A DNA stretch of 64,000 nt from Thalassomonas viridans (GTDB lineage: Bacteria; Pseudomonadota; Gammaproteobacteria; Enterobacterales; Alteromonadaceae), in contig NZ_CP059734.1 in assembly GCF_000948985.2 (NCBI RefSeq), forward strand, positions 1-64,000, in the 5' to 3' direction. The position numbers and the translations under genes were made by a program. The number at the start of each line of letters is the position of its first letter. The stretch's first letter is position 1. The notes under the pieces are model-generated. The model searched no databases. It was not told the origin of the DNA and was given only the letters and a program-made list of their open reading frames with translations. Positions 8,077 through 17,519 of this stretch are shown in pieces.

Positions 8077-11000
8077 ATGTCTTATTACAAACCAAAGCGG
8101 TCGTTGGGGCAGTTTTATAGTTTTGTAACAGGAGCATATAAACACAACATGTTTAAGGGCGGAATTGCAGATAAACTTGGCAACGGGTATGAATCAAAAT
8201 GGATAGTAAAGTACCTAATATTACTTGCTTCAGGAAAAGCTGAATGGTTTAAATTTGAAGGGCTTGATGCTGAATATACTGGCTTTGAGTTTGCCTGCGG
8301 AATTAACGGACGTACGGAATGGCACCAAACAAAGAACAACTGCCCTACAGGTAACTGGTCAATTAATGCTTTAGCAAGCAAAGGTGTATTAAAAGCGTTT
8401 GCTAATAGGCTAGGAAATGACCCTACTGCACATTGCTTTTTTATATCGCAAGACAACGCCAAAGACTTCAGGACACTATCTGAAAAATCACGCATAGCTA
8501 ATGATCTCCCCCAGCTGGAAGTTAATCTATCTGAAAAACAGGAGGAGGCTTTAACTGAGTTAAGAAAATATTGGAATGTTGATGGTACGACCCTTTTTGA
8601 CTGGTTGAATCGCAGCATCGTTGAAATCATCCCTGAGCGCGAACTAGATACTTTTATTGACTGTTATGGTGATCTTTATTTTCAAGATGGTAAAGGTACT
8701 TATTCATTTCTCAGAGGAATATTAGAGGAAAACTTCAACGCCAAACTAACGATTGATGGTCTTAGAGAACAAATATCAATAAAAGGAACACTAGCATTCA
8801 AAAGCTGGTTATTTGATTCAACGCTGAAAAAAAAGGTTGATGAAGAAACGGAAGCTTATTTGGACTCATATTTACCTTTTGGTTTTTCCGGAACCACAAT
8901 TGAACGCCAAATTGAGAATGATGTTGTCGATGTAATTCTAAACCAACAATCTGATATAGATATTGTATTTATTACAGGCTCTGCTGGGGTTGGAAAATCA
9001 GGTATTAACCGAGGAGTGCTAAAAAAGCTTATAGATATAGAAATACCTGTATTAGCTTTTCGCATTGATCAATTCTTATCTTGCAACAATAAAGAAGAGT
9101 TAGGATTACAATTAACAGGACGACAAGAAAGTCCTGTTACAACGCTTAAGACCTTGTCTCCTGATGATGTCGCTGTACTTTTTATTGATCAAGTTGATGC
9201 AGTTAGTGACATTTCTGGCCGAGAGGGAAACGTCAAAAAGGTTCTTTTACGATTACTGGAAGACGCAAAATTGTTCGGCACAATAAAAGTCGTAATGTCT
9301 TGTAGAACATTCGACTTAAACAATGATGCTAGGCTTAAGGACATCTATGACCAAGATGCTGTATCAAATATTGAAGTTCCACAACTGGATTGGGATAGTG
9401 AAATACAACCCTTATTAGCGGAAAAAGGGGTTGAACTACAGCAACTGACGGATAAACAGAAGCAATTACTTAGCCTGCCAATCAATTTAACAATATTTTT
9501 GAATGTATATGAACCGGGCTTTTCATTCAGTTCAACTACTATACTGTATGATACATTTCTTAATAAAAAACAACGACATATTTCTTCCACTTCAAGACCG
9601 AATTGGACTTTGGCACAAGTTCTAGCCGAGCTATCACAATGGATGAGTGAGAAACAGCAATTATTAGCGCCAACTCAAATACTTGATAAATACCCTAATG
9701 CCCTCGAAGTTTTGTCCTCTGAAGGCCTGATAACATCCTTCAGGCATAATGTTAACTTTTTCCATGAAAGCTTTTTCGACTACATTTACGCCAGAAGTTT
9801 TGTTACCAGCAATACAAACATATATGAGATGTTATGCAGTGGTGAGCAATATTTGTTTAGGCGAACACAAGTTCGTCAGATCTTAGAGGCATTACGGGAA
9901 ATTGATAGCCAGCGCTATATCAGTGAGCTATCACCATTACTTAAAAGCGATAATATTCGATACCATATTAAATCTGCCGTTGCTCAATGGTTACGATCAC
10001 TCAAAAGCCCTACAAGCGAAGAGTTTAAACTGCTTACTGAATTAAATACTGAAAAAGACAAGTTTCACCCATTATTTAAGATAGCGGCACTCGCACCAGA
10101 GGGCTGGTTCAAGTTATTAACAAATAATGGCTGGTTACAACAATACTTAACTCATGGCAGCGAAGAACAGATACACGATATCTTATGGTTTTTATCTGTA
10201 AATGCAGAAAAATCCTATGAAGATGTGATGTTAGTATTACGTAACGCATTAGCAGTAAATCCCAGAATAGCTGGTAAGCTATTTCCTTGGTTTAATAGAC
10301 TTCATTTACGTGCGCCAGTGGCAGCATTGCTAGGGCTATATTTGGAATTAATAGACAAGAACCCTAAAGATTTCCTTAAAAACATAGTCAGTAACAACCT
10401 TTCTATGAATTTTCATGGGTGGGTCGAGTCCTCACCAGATCTATGCGGGCAATTAATTAAGAAGGTTTATTCCATCTGGTGCAGTGAGAATTCTGATGAA
10501 ATCCCCTTTGCTAGAGACGCAGAATCAATTATTGATACGCACTCCCTATCCAAAATTGCAGAAAAGTCCCCATTAGCCTTTATTGAAGGCACCACTGAAG
10601 TTTTTGTTTATGCGGTTACGGCTGTACTTAATACTGATAAGCATCATTATAATTTTAGCCGAAGAGCTTATTCAGGTATGAATCATGGCTTTGACGACTT
10701 TTTAAGTAAGTACCGTAAATCAATGATTCAAATCGCCAGTGAGCAACCTGAGGCTGCCAAGGAGTACTTATTACTTCTACCAGCCAAAAAGCATGAATGC
10801 TTTATGCACATCTATCTCGAAGTTATAGCAGTCGTGCCTGAATCGCTGTCATACTTGCTACCTGATCTTGTTGATGATGAACTTGCATTTGAAGCAGGCT
10901 TTGATGGCGCCAAGTGGCTATCCCTAGCAAACGCTTATAAATCTGCTTCCCCTTATTTGAATGAAGATCAGTCTCAATTAATAGAAGAACATATCACTAA

Positions 11001-12726
11001 CTACATACCTGAAATCATGGATTCGTTCCGCATTTATCAGTCGGTGAAAAGTGGTGGTAATGATTATTGGCAGCCTACAAACAAGACAGCTATTTATTAT
11101 TTAAACCGATCAGGCTATAAACAATGGTGTATATTAGAAACGGTAGGTAGAAACATACTTAACGATTTATCCAATGCGAAGCTTACTCAGTTACGTAGAA
11201 AGTTTTCTGACTGTAAAGTTGAGAAACCCGACCATAAAGAAGCATCAATTGTAGGATCTCCGCTATCAAAATCGTCTACAGAAAAGATGGATGATGAAAG
11301 TTGGCTATCGGCAATAAAGAAGTATAGTGAAGAATGGACGCCTGATAGGCGTTTGGGTGAAGGAGGAGCAAGAGAGTTAGCAAGTTGCTTACATGGATAT
11401 GCTGCTCAGAACCCAGCAAGGTTTACCAATCTCTGCTTAAAAGTCCCGTACAATTCAAATCCTGCATATGTCCGTGAAATATTAATAGGCCTCTCTGAAT
11501 CTGAAAATAGTTCAATCACTGATACTGAGTTAATTAATGTTATTCTTCATGCACACGGGCATCCTAATAAACCTTTTGGTGAAGCTATCTCAAGGCTGCT
11601 TAGAGCAAAGCCTCACCTTACTGAAAACCCAGATATACTCGACTTATTGATATGGTACGCACTCAATGGCGATTCTAACGACGATGAAGATGTTGATGAA
11701 TCAAATGTGGCAAGAGAGTCAACAGATATAGACAGTTTGTTACAAGGTGGGAGTCGCTTGCACATTAGAGGTATTAATGGTGCTCGTGGAAGTGCTTGGG
11801 ATGCGTTGCATATTGTATTTTCCGAAATTTCATCAACCGAAGAAAAAGTCATTAATGCAATAAAGTTTGCTGTAGAAAATGAACCATTAGTAAGCATACG
11901 CTGCTGTATCATAGAATCTTTTTGCACCATCTTCGATAAGGACAAAACTCTATTTTCAGAGTTAATTAATCAGTTAATAGATCCCGCCCATTGTAAAACG
12001 TATAAACCATACAAATCATTATCACCCTTAATAACTCGTACCGGCATATATTTATTTCCATATGTTTTCTTCCATATTCCAGAATTAGCAATGGAGTTAG
12101 TGGGCAAGCTGATAAATAGCGGCTGCGAGGATATGCACTTAATTGGTGTTTGGCTAATTTATTGCGAAAGCTTTCGAGATAAAAACTATATCGAAACTGC
12201 AGACGCCTATCCAATGACAAATTCAGAGTATAGAAAAATCATGGCAAGTGTAGCCAGCAATGTCATAAACTGGACTGGCAGTAAAAATCGTGCTGAAACA
12301 CTATTAAACGATTTTTTTCATGATGATGATGATGATATCAGAGGTATAGCCGCTGATTCCTTTAGGAATATTGATAAAGCTGATTTCATATTCCATAAAG
12401 ATTTATGTCATAACTTCATTAATTCACCTGCTTTTATTGGCCACAGTTCATCCATGCTATATAAAATTGAGGATGTCGAAGTGAATATTAGTGACATTAT
12501 TATTTCTTCAGCTGAAAAAGTTATTAACACAGCTATTGCAAAAAGGCAGGCTGGTAAAGAATTTAGTTCAGACTTATACCAACTTCAAGATAATTTAAAA
12601 AGTGCTTATTTGGCTTCTGAAGCTAATCCTGGAGAACGCAAGCAGATACTTGATCTAATTGATCTTATGCTAGTTCATGAGATATACGGGGTCGAAGCTA
12701 TTACAACTTTAGATGACCGCTATTAA
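8077..12726 (+). CDS. Avs-like STAND NTPase with nuclease-like N-terminal domain
   Basis: 1549 residues from ATG 8077. Residues about 25-120 carry GGIADKLGNGYESKW, GFEF and EWHQTKN, which fit a PD-(D/E)XK/Cap4-like fold with the catalytic (E)xQxK near residue 84. A P-loop NTPase follows: Walker A GSAGVGKSG near 301-309, Walker B VLFIDQVD near 367-374, arginine-bearing VMSCRTFD near 408, and the winged-helix element FHESFFDYIYAR near 563. Residues about 650-1540 are helical repeats, as in STAND sensors. This order (nuclease, STAND, repeat sensor) is that of Avs-type antiviral proteins that recognise phage proteins and cut DNA. The gene is AT-rich, stands alone, and lies between decayed genes, which suggests transfer. 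The exact Avs type cannot be assigned by eye. Confidence 0.75.
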   Translation: MSYYKPKRSLGQFYSFVTGAYKHNMFKGGIADKLGNGYESKWIVKYLILLASGKAEWFKFEGLDAEYTGFEFACGINGRTEWHQTKNNCPTGNWSINALASKGVLKAFANRLGNDPTAHCFFISQDNAKDFRTLSEKSRIANDLPQLEVNLSEKQEEALTELRKYWNVDGTTLFDWLNRSIVEIIPERELDTFIDCYGDLYFQDGKGTYSFLRGILEENFNAKLTIDGLREQISIKGTLAFKSWLFDSTLKKKVDEETEAYLDSYLPFGFSGTTIERQIENDVVDVILNQQSDIDIVFITGSAGVGKSGINRGVLKKLIDIEIPVLAFRIDQFLSCNNKEELGLQLTGRQESPVTTLKTLSPDDVAVLFIDQVDAVSDISGREGNVKKVLLRLLEDAKLFGTIKVVMSCRTFDLNNDARLKDIYDQDAVSNIEVPQLDWDSEIQPLLAEKGVELQQLTDKQKQLLSLPINLTIFLNVYEPGFSFSSTTILYDTFLNKKQRHISSTSRPNWTLAQVLAELSQWMSEKQQLLAPTQILDKYPNALEVLSSEGLITSFRHNVNFFHESFFDYIYARSFVTSNTNIYEMLCSGEQYLFRRTQVRQILEALREIDSQRYISELSPLLKSDNIRYHIKSAVAQWLRSLKSPTSEEFKLLTELNTEKDKFHPLFKIAALAPEGWFKLLTNNGWLQQYLTHGSEEQIHDILWFLSVNAEKSYEDVMLVLRNALAVNPRIAGKLFPWFNRLHLRAPVAALLGLYLELIDKNPKDFLKNIVSNNLSMNFHGWVESSPDLCGQLIKKVYSIWCSENSDEIPFARDAESIIDTHSLSKIAEKSPLAFIEGTTEVFVYAVTAVLNTDKHHYNFSRRAYSGMNHGFDDFLSKYRKSMIQIASEQPEAAKEYLLLLPAKKHECFMHIYLEVIAVVPESLSYLLPDLVDDELAFEAGFDGAKWLSLANAYKSASPYLNEDQSQLIEEHITNYIPEIMDSFRIYQSVKSGGNDYWQPTNKTAIYYLNRSGYKQWCILETVGRNILNDLSNAKLTQLRRKFSDCKVEKPDHKEASIVGSPLSKSSTEKMDDESWLSAIKKYSEEWTPDRRLGEGGARELASCLHGYAAQNPARFTNLCLKVPYNSNPAYVREILIGLSESENSSITDTELINVILHAHGHPNKPFGEAISRLLRAKPHLTENPDILDLLIWYALNGDSNDDEDVDESNVARESTDIDSLLQGGSRLHIRGINGARGSAWDALHIVFSEISSTEEKVINAIKFAVENEPLVSIRCCIIESFCTIFDKDKTLFSELINQLIDPAHCKTYKPYKSLSPLITRTGIYLFPYVFFHIPELAMELVGKLINSGCEDMHLIGVWLIYCESFRDKNYIETADAYPMTNSEYRKIMASVASNVINWTGSKNRAETLLNDFFHDDDDDIRGIAADSFRNIDKADFIFHKDLCHNFINSPAFIGHSSSMLYKIEDVEVNISDIIISSAEKVINTAIAKRQAGKEFSSDLYQLQDNLKSAYLASEANPGERKQILDLIDLMLVHEIYGVEAITTLDDRY

Positions 12727-12795
12727 TGTATAAATTGCAAGTGAGCCGCAGTTAAAATGCAGTAAATTTTAATCCTAATGTCCGCTTTTGACCGA

Positions 12796-12808
12796 TAGCG
12801 CACCTAAC
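12796..12808 (-). repeat. Inverted partner of an upstream 12-bp motif
   Basis: TAGCGCACCTAAC is the inverse, with one extra base, of GTTAGTGCGCTA at 8038-8049. The pair brackets the STAND gene. It could be the trace of an insertion unit or chance. Confidence 0.4.
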
Positions 12809-12886
12809 TTTGAGTATTTCAGCTAATAGAATTAGTCCGTTCTGTGGCAATAGCAGTCAAACCCACTGTCTGTTGAAGTCGCATCC

Positions 12887-12914
12887 TGATTTTACATATG
12901 TGATTTTACATATG
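12887..12914 (+). repeat. Perfect 14-bp tandem duplication
   Basis: TGATTTTACATATG is present twice in direct succession (12887-12900 and 12901-12914), about 160 bases after the STAND gene. Probably replication slippage. Confidence 0.85.
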
Positions 12915-12972
12915 TGAATGTGAACTGATACACTTTATTGCTTGTGAATGACTACACCGGGCTGCAGCTAAC

Positions 12973-12994
12973 GGGCAGGTAATTCCCCCTGCCC
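12973..12994 (-). terminator. Hairpin after the glycosyltransferase relic
   Basis: GGGCAGG (12973-12979) pairs with CCTGCCC (12988-12994), an 8-base loop, just past the stop of the minus-strand relic at 13003. There is no strong T-run, so activity is uncertain. Confidence 0.4.
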
Positions 12995-13002
12995 TGTCTG
13001 GT

Positions 13003-13527
13003 TTATTTTTTATCGCTGCCGGATGCGGCATCATGCAGGCATTGGTACCAGGAGTCGACATACCGTGCATAGCCTTGCTCAAAGTAGGCTTTATGTCCCG
13101 GCACTGCGCCTTTGCGTCCGGCTTCCGCCGTTTCCGCCATAGCAAAACTGATGGCCTCTGCCCCGGCATCGGGGTCCACAAAGGCCAGCTGGGCATAGTC
13201 CAGCAGAATATCCGGGTAACCGAGCAGGGATTCTTCGGTGGCAATCACCGGGGTATTGCAGGCAACGGCTTCGAGCAGCATGATGGCCGCATGTTGCGCC
13301 ACCTTATAGCCGGACTTGGTATAGATAAGGCAGCTCAGGCTGTTAAGCAGGCACGGCACTTCCCAGTTCGGGATAAAGCGGCGTACCTCGATGGCGTCAT
13401 CAAGAGACTCGTCGAGGTAATCGCTGAGGCGGAATTTACCGCTGATTTCCCCGCCGACAAACAATAACCGCCCTTTGTCGTATTTCTGCCGGTAATGGTG
13501 GAACGCCTGAATAATATCGGGAACAAT
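13003..13527 (-). pseudogene. Truncated glycosyltransferase (GT4-type C-terminal half)
   Basis: The frame is open from 13527, where a stop closes it, to 13003 and has lost its N-terminal acceptor domain. What remains is the nucleotide-sugar-binding half of a GT-B enzyme: GRLLFVGGEISGKF, RRFIPNWEVPCLLNS, HAAIMLLEAVACNTPVIAT (the E-x7-E type region) and the C-terminal helices. Intact members are about 350-400 residues, while here only about 174 codons remain. A short internal ATG (13464) could start a 153-aa product, but it would lack the acceptor site. I call it a pseudogene. Confidence 0.7.
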
Positions 13528-13768
13528 TTATTATTGCCAACAACAAGTTCATAATTAAAGTTTTATTATTATATGGCTAACAATATTTCCATTATTTAAT
13601 GAATAGTATGCCGGGGGAAATTGGCATAGCTTTCTTTTTTGCTGACCTGAAGTGACAGTCTGTATTTTTCGGCATACAAGCGCCTTATTAACCAGTATCA
13701 TAACTCCGGCTTTTAAGCTGTTAAAAGTGCTGTAATTGTTAATATTTACGATTAAACGAAGAAATTTT

Positions 13769-14398
13769 ATGGAAAAACCTGTTTTATATTATGTTTACGA
13801 TCCCATGTGCAGCTGGTGCTGGGGATACCGTCCCACCTGGCAAAGCTTGCAGGAGAAGCTGAAACCGGTAGTGGAGATACAATATCGCCTCGGGGGCCTG
13901 GCGCCGGACAGCGATGCTCCTATGCCGGTCGAGATGCAACATTTCTTGCAGCAAACCTGGCATAAAATCTCCCGGCAACTGGGTACGGAATTTAATTTTG
14001 ATTTCTGGTCCCTTTGCCGGCCGAGGCGTTCCACCTACCCCGCATGCCGGGCGGCGCTTATTGCCCGCGAATACGGTAAAGAGCAAGCTATGTATCTGGG
14101 GATCCAGCAAGCCTATTATTTGCAGGCAAAGAATCCTTCCGACGACGATACCCTGATTGAAATCGCAGCCGGTATAGGTCTTGATAAAGCGCAGTTTAAA
14201 GCAGCACTGGACAGCAGGGAAGTCCGGCAAAAATTATTAGAGGAAATAGCCGCTACCAGGGCACTGCCTGTTCAGGGTTTTCCCTCTTTGGTACTGGCTG
14301 CGGCTGACCGGCAAATGCCTGTTACCCTTGATTACCACCACTGGCAAACCAGTTATGATAATATTCTGGAGCATTTAAGTTCCTTTTCCAATAGCTGA
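13769..14398 (+). CDS. DsbA-family (FrnE-like) thiol oxidoreductase
   Basis: 209 residues from ATG 13769; a TTG further upstream at 13736 is less likely. Thioredoxin-fold protein of the DsbA/FrnE group, with the active site CSWC in YVYDPMCSWCWGYRP close to the N-terminus, the helical insertion in the middle, and the cis-Pro-like segment PVQGFPSLVL near residue 168. It has no signal peptide, so it acts in the cytoplasm, as FrnE-type proteins do, perhaps in disulphide exchange or isomerisation. The next gene begins four bases after its stop. Confidence 0.85.
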   Translation: MEKPVLYYVYDPMCSWCWGYRPTWQSLQEKLKPVVEIQYRLGGLAPDSDAPMPVEMQHFLQQTWHKISRQLGTEFNFDFWSLCRPRRSTYPACRAALIAREYGKEQAMYLGIQQAYYLQAKNPSDDDTLIEIAAGIGLDKAQFKAALDSREVRQKLLEEIAATRALPVQGFPSLVLAAADRQMPVTLDYHHWQTSYDNILEHLSSFSNS

Positions 14399-14401
14399 CA
14401 T

Positions 14402-14746
14402 ATGAAAAAAACAGATAAGAAAACAGACAAAATGCTCAGGGAAGCGCTGACCCGGGTTTGCGAAACCGCTCTGGAGCAGGTGCCGGGCTTTCAGTGGCTC
14501 ACTCATTTTGTTAATTACCGTGCTTTTCCCGAATCTTTATCTGTGGTGTGCGTGTTTGATAGCAACAGCGAATTTAATGACGCTAAAAGTGCGCAGCAGG
14601 ATATTTACCTGATGCAGTTAATTGAAAAAGAACTGGCATCTGCCGGGATCAGACTGCCGGATATCAGGCGCCGGGTGTTATTTGACACGGAAGAAAATTG
14701 CCGCAGGGAAAACAACGGCAAATGGCAGCATCGTTTCAATCATTAA
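14402..14746 (+). CDS. Conserved hypothetical protein, 114 aa
   Basis: A small soluble alpha/beta protein with a basic N-terminus (MKKTDKKTDKMLRE), a core CETALEQVPGFQWLTHFVNY and VVCVFDSN, and a C-terminal RRVLFDTEEN. Proteins of this shape are common in Shewanella and Colwellia relatives and are sometimes labelled Fis-like, though no helix-turn-helix is obvious. It follows the DsbA-family gene by three bases and is probably translated with it. Confidence 0.7.
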   Translation: MKKTDKKTDKMLREALTRVCETALEQVPGFQWLTHFVNYRAFPESLSVVCVFDSNSEFNDAKSAQQDIYLMQLIEKELASAGIRLPDIRRRVLFDTEENCRRENNGKWQHRFNH

Positions 14747-14901
14747 CCGCTCCTTAGCCAGTTTACCCGGGCTGGCCGCTGTTACCCTTTCGTTTGCCTC
14801 GGCAATCATAGCCTAACCTGAGCTTTTCCTTAAAGCGGTGAGAGGTTCCGCCCCTTAACGACACTGGTATAAATTAAGTTTTTAGTTAAGGGAAAATAAA
14901 C

Positions 14902-15570
14902 ATGAGAACATCAGGCCAAGCCGGTGAGCCCGGTTCCCAAACCGGCAAATCGCGTTTTTATGAAACCGTGAAGGGCAAAATCATTGAATATTCTTCAGAG
15001 CTCTTTTTGTCTGTAATTGTGTTTGTTTCGGGAGTCGGCGCCTACCAGGCCAATAAAGCGGTGCTTGGCCTGACGGCGGTGTCCGATAGGATCCGGCAAA
15101 TTGAAGCCGCCGCGGCAACGATTAAAATTGATGCGCTGCGTATAGAGGCGGCGGTTCAAAATATCGGTGAACTGGCGAACTTACATGCCATGCTCAAAGA
15201 AAGTTTCCGCCAAGTCGACACAAATCAGAACCGTTTGATGGGTGAACTTGGCCGTTACCATGAGGGGGTCTGGCAGCATTATATAACCCAGAGGGTAAAA
15301 GATGACGAGCAGAAGCTTAAGTTGCAGCTGCTTGAACAGCAGCTGGAAAAAATTTCAACCTCTATTAATTCGATAGATAAAATCTTGTTTCAAGCCAGCC
15401 AATATGCGACCGTGATAGAGTCCACCAATATGCAGCTGGCGCGGGAAATCAGCGTACTAAACAAGCATTTTAACAATAACCGGTTAGCCAATCAGGGCCG
15501 GAATGCCCCCGCCAATACCGGTAAGCTGTTTACCATAGAACATAAGAGCACAGGTTCCGGCGAGCAATAA
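14902..15570 (+). CDS. Membrane-anchored coiled-coil protein, 222 aa
   Basis: ATG 14902 with AAGGGA upstream. A short polar N-terminus is followed by one hydrophobic segment (LFLSVIVFVSGVGAYQANKAVLGL, interrupted by small residues, residues about 33-57). About 130 residues of heptad-rich helix follow (IRQIEAAAATIKIDALRIEAAV, LLEQQLEKISTSINSIDKIL) and a polar tail. This suggests a single-pass inner-membrane protein with a coiled-coil periplasmic or cytoplasmic domain. Function unknown; it stands alone. Confidence 0.65.
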   Translation: MRTSGQAGEPGSQTGKSRFYETVKGKIIEYSSELFLSVIVFVSGVGAYQANKAVLGLTAVSDRIRQIEAAAATIKIDALRIEAAVQNIGELANLHAMLKESFRQVDTNQNRLMGELGRYHEGVWQHYITQRVKDDEQKLKLQLLEQQLEKISTSINSIDKILFQASQYATVIESTNMQLAREISVLNKHFNNNRLANQGRNAPANTGKLFTIEHKSTGSGEQ

Positions 15571-15595
15571 AGTTACGGCCGCTAGCGGGGAAACG

Positions 15596-16591
15596 TTACT
15601 CGACAAATGCCCGTAAATGCTGTTTTACCCGCTCTGAAGCAAACGAATGCTCGATACTGACCTTGTAGATGTCAAAATACTCCTGGCGGGTTAAGTCAAA
15701 TTCTTCGACGACTTTACGTACTTCATCCGTCATCGTGGTGTTGGAAACCGTGCGGTTGTCGGTATTTATGGTGATCAACACCCCGTCTTTATGGAAGGCT
15801 TTTACCGGGTGCTGGCCCAGGGTGTCCACGGCTTTGGTCTGGACATTGCTGCTCGGACAGGTTTCCAGGGCAATGGCCTGGTCTTTCACCAGATCATAAG
15901 CCTGTTCGTGGCCCTTGATATGAATACCATGCCCGATACGTTCGGCCCCCAGCAGGGAGACGGCATCATAAACATTCTGGCCGCTGCCCTGCTCCCCGGC
16001 GTGAATGGTCACCCGGTAACCTTTTTCAACGGCGTATTGGGCATAGGGTACAAACTCATGACAGAAGCCGGGCAGTTCGCTGCCGGCCAGGTCAAAGGCG
16101 ACCACGCCGTTATTCAGGTATTTTTGCCCGGCATCGATAATATCCCTGATATCGTCTTTAGGCAGGGTTCTTAAGATCGACAAAATATAATTGCCGTGTA
16201 TGTCGTAGCGCTGTTCGGCTTTTTTCATGCCCTTGACGGCACTGCCGATGATCTGGTCAAAGGTCAGTCCCAGTTGTTGGTGTAGCTGGGGGCCAAAACG
16301 CACTTCCAGGTATTTCACGTTTTCTTTGGCGGCATCTTCAAATACTTCAAAGGAGATACGCTCGATCGCTTCCTGTGTCTGCATCACAGACAGCGGCAGT
16401 TCGAAACGGCTCAGGTACTCATCCAGGTTGGGACAGGTTTCCGGCGCCACCATCAGGGTTTGAATTTCATGGATATCTTCACTGGGCAGCGACAGCTTTT
16501 GCTGCCGGGCAAGTTCAAGAATGGTTTGCGGGCGAACGCTGCCGTCCAGGTGGCAATGTAGATCGATTTTGGGGATATTAAAATAATTCAT
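15596..16591 (-). CDS. add: Adenosine deaminase
   Basis: 331 residues, the usual length. It hydrolyses adenosine (and deoxyadenosine) to inosine and ammonia in purine salvage. Seen: the N-terminal metal ligands HCHLDGS (His12, His14), the substrate loop [23 protein letters not shown] with the third His and catalytic Glu region, and [18 protein letters not shown] and [10 protein letters not shown] with the metal-binding Asp follow. It starts at ATG 16591 and faces the Crp/Fnr-type gene at 16780 across 188 bases, which makes that regulator a candidate controller. Confidence 0.95.
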   Translation of the reverse strand: MNYFNIPKIDLHCHLDGSVRPQTILELARQQKLSLPSEDIHEIQTLMVAPETCPNLDEYLSRFELPLSVMQTQEAIERISFEVFEDAAKENVKYLEVRFGPQLHQQLGLTFDQIIGSAVKGMKKAEQRYDIHGNYILSILRTLPKDDIRDIIDAGQKYLNNGVVAFDLAGSELPGFCHEFVPYAQYAVEKGYRVTIHAGEQGSGQNVYDAVSLLGAERIGHGIHIKGHEQAYDLVKDQAIALETCPSSNVQTKAVDTLGQHPVKAFHKDGVLITINTDNRTVSNTTMTDEVRKVVEEFDLTRQEYFDIYKVSIEHSFASERVKQHLRAFVE

Positions 16592-16726
16592 AGATCTCTA
16601 CCTGATAGTGCTGATGACATTCAATCAAACGGATAACAGAAAAAAACACAGCCGCTTAATGGCAAAAAGCTGCTGGTATCACTATTGATTATTCTCTATA
16701 TTACCCCCAACCATAGAAAACTATCA

Positions 16727-16738
16727 GGACAAATGTCC
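16727..16738. promoter_or_regulatory. Possible operator between add and the Crp-type gene
   Basis: GGACA-AA-TGTCC, five-base arms with a two-base spacer, lies midway in the divergent intergenic region, 41 bases upstream of the regulator start. It is not a CRP consensus. It could be the binding site for the adjacent regulator, by position only. Confidence 0.35.
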
Positions 16739-16779
16739 GGATCGAATAAAAATACTTAATTTTAGTTGTAAGGTATAAC

Positions 16780-17433
16780 TTGGATACACTCAGTGAATTG
16801 GCCGCGCAAGGGTATGAATTGTTTTGCCGGCTTATCAACAAACAAGAGCTGAACAGCAAACGGTTTCAGCCTGACGATTTTTTATTTAACCAGGGCCAGG
16901 AAATCACCGAGCTGTACTGGCTTGAAAGCGGACAGTTTTCGGTGGGATATACCGCAGACAACGGCCGGCACTTCAGTTTAGGGCTTTTTAATGCCGACAA
17001 CAGCTTGCTTGGCGATGTCGAGCTTTTGACCGATACCCGCTGCCAGTTCGACGTCAGGGCCAATGAAGCGCTTGAAGCCAAGGTATTGCCGGCCGCCCTG
17101 CTGAGTGAGTTTATGCAGGGAGATCCCAGGCTGGCGGTCTGGCTCAGCCAGTCTTTGTCGTATAAATACCAGGAAACCATGGCGACCACCATCAGCCGGA
17201 TATTGCATCCGCTGATTTACAACATCGCCCTGGATATCGAGCAAAGGTTTCTCGATGCCAGGCCTAAGGTGAACTTTGCCCACGTTTATAAGGAAGCTGA
17301 GCGTTTTGGCTGCTCGGAGCGGGTTTACCGCCGGGTGGTTAACCAGCTGCTGGAGATGAATTTGGTGGAAAAAACCAGTAATCAGCTGCAGGTGAAAGAC
17401 ATAGCCAAGCTCTCGGAGTTTTTAAGGTCTTAG
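16780..17433 (+). CDS. Crp/Fnr-family transcriptional regulator
   Basis: 217 residues. The N-terminal cyclic-nucleotide-binding beta barrel is about residues 25-110 (FLFNQGQEITELYWLESGQF, GDVELLTDTRCQF). A dimer helix and a C-terminal winged helix-turn-helix (FGCSERVYRRVVNQLLEMN, about 172-195) follow. No Fnr-type N-terminal cysteine cluster is present. The start is TTG at 16780 with TAAGG seven bases upstream. It is divergent from add. In Escherichia coli the related YeiL sits beside nucleoside genes, so a role in nucleoside use is plausible but inferred. Confidence 0.85.
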   Translation: MDTLSELAAQGYELFCRLINKQELNSKRFQPDDFLFNQGQEITELYWLESGQFSVGYTADNGRHFSLGLFNADNSLLGDVELLTDTRCQFDVRANEALEAKVLPAALLSEFMQGDPRLAVWLSQSLSYKYQETMATTISRILHPLIYNIALDIEQRFLDARPKVNFAHVYKEAERFGCSERVYRRVVNQLLEMNLVEKTSNQLQVKDIAKLSEFLRS

Positions 17434-17460
17434 TGCCGGTTGTCTGAAAACGGTGAAAAA

Positions 17461-17486
17461 AGGGATAAACATAAGGCTTTATCCCT
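17461..17486. terminator. Bidirectional hairpin between convergent genes
   Basis: AGGGATAAA (17461-17469) and TTTATCCCT (17478-17486) form a perfect nine-base stem with an eight-base loop. A run of five A before it gives a T-tract on the minus strand. It lies between the ends of the Crp-type gene and the metallo-hydrolase gene. Confidence 0.7.
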
Positions 17487-17519
17487 AAGTTTATGATAAA
17501 TCCAGGTCCTGACTTAGCG

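Noticed and set aside
13033..13467. 144-aa plus-strand frame
   Set aside because: It is the opposite-strand shadow of the glycosyltransferase relic, which has real family motifs.
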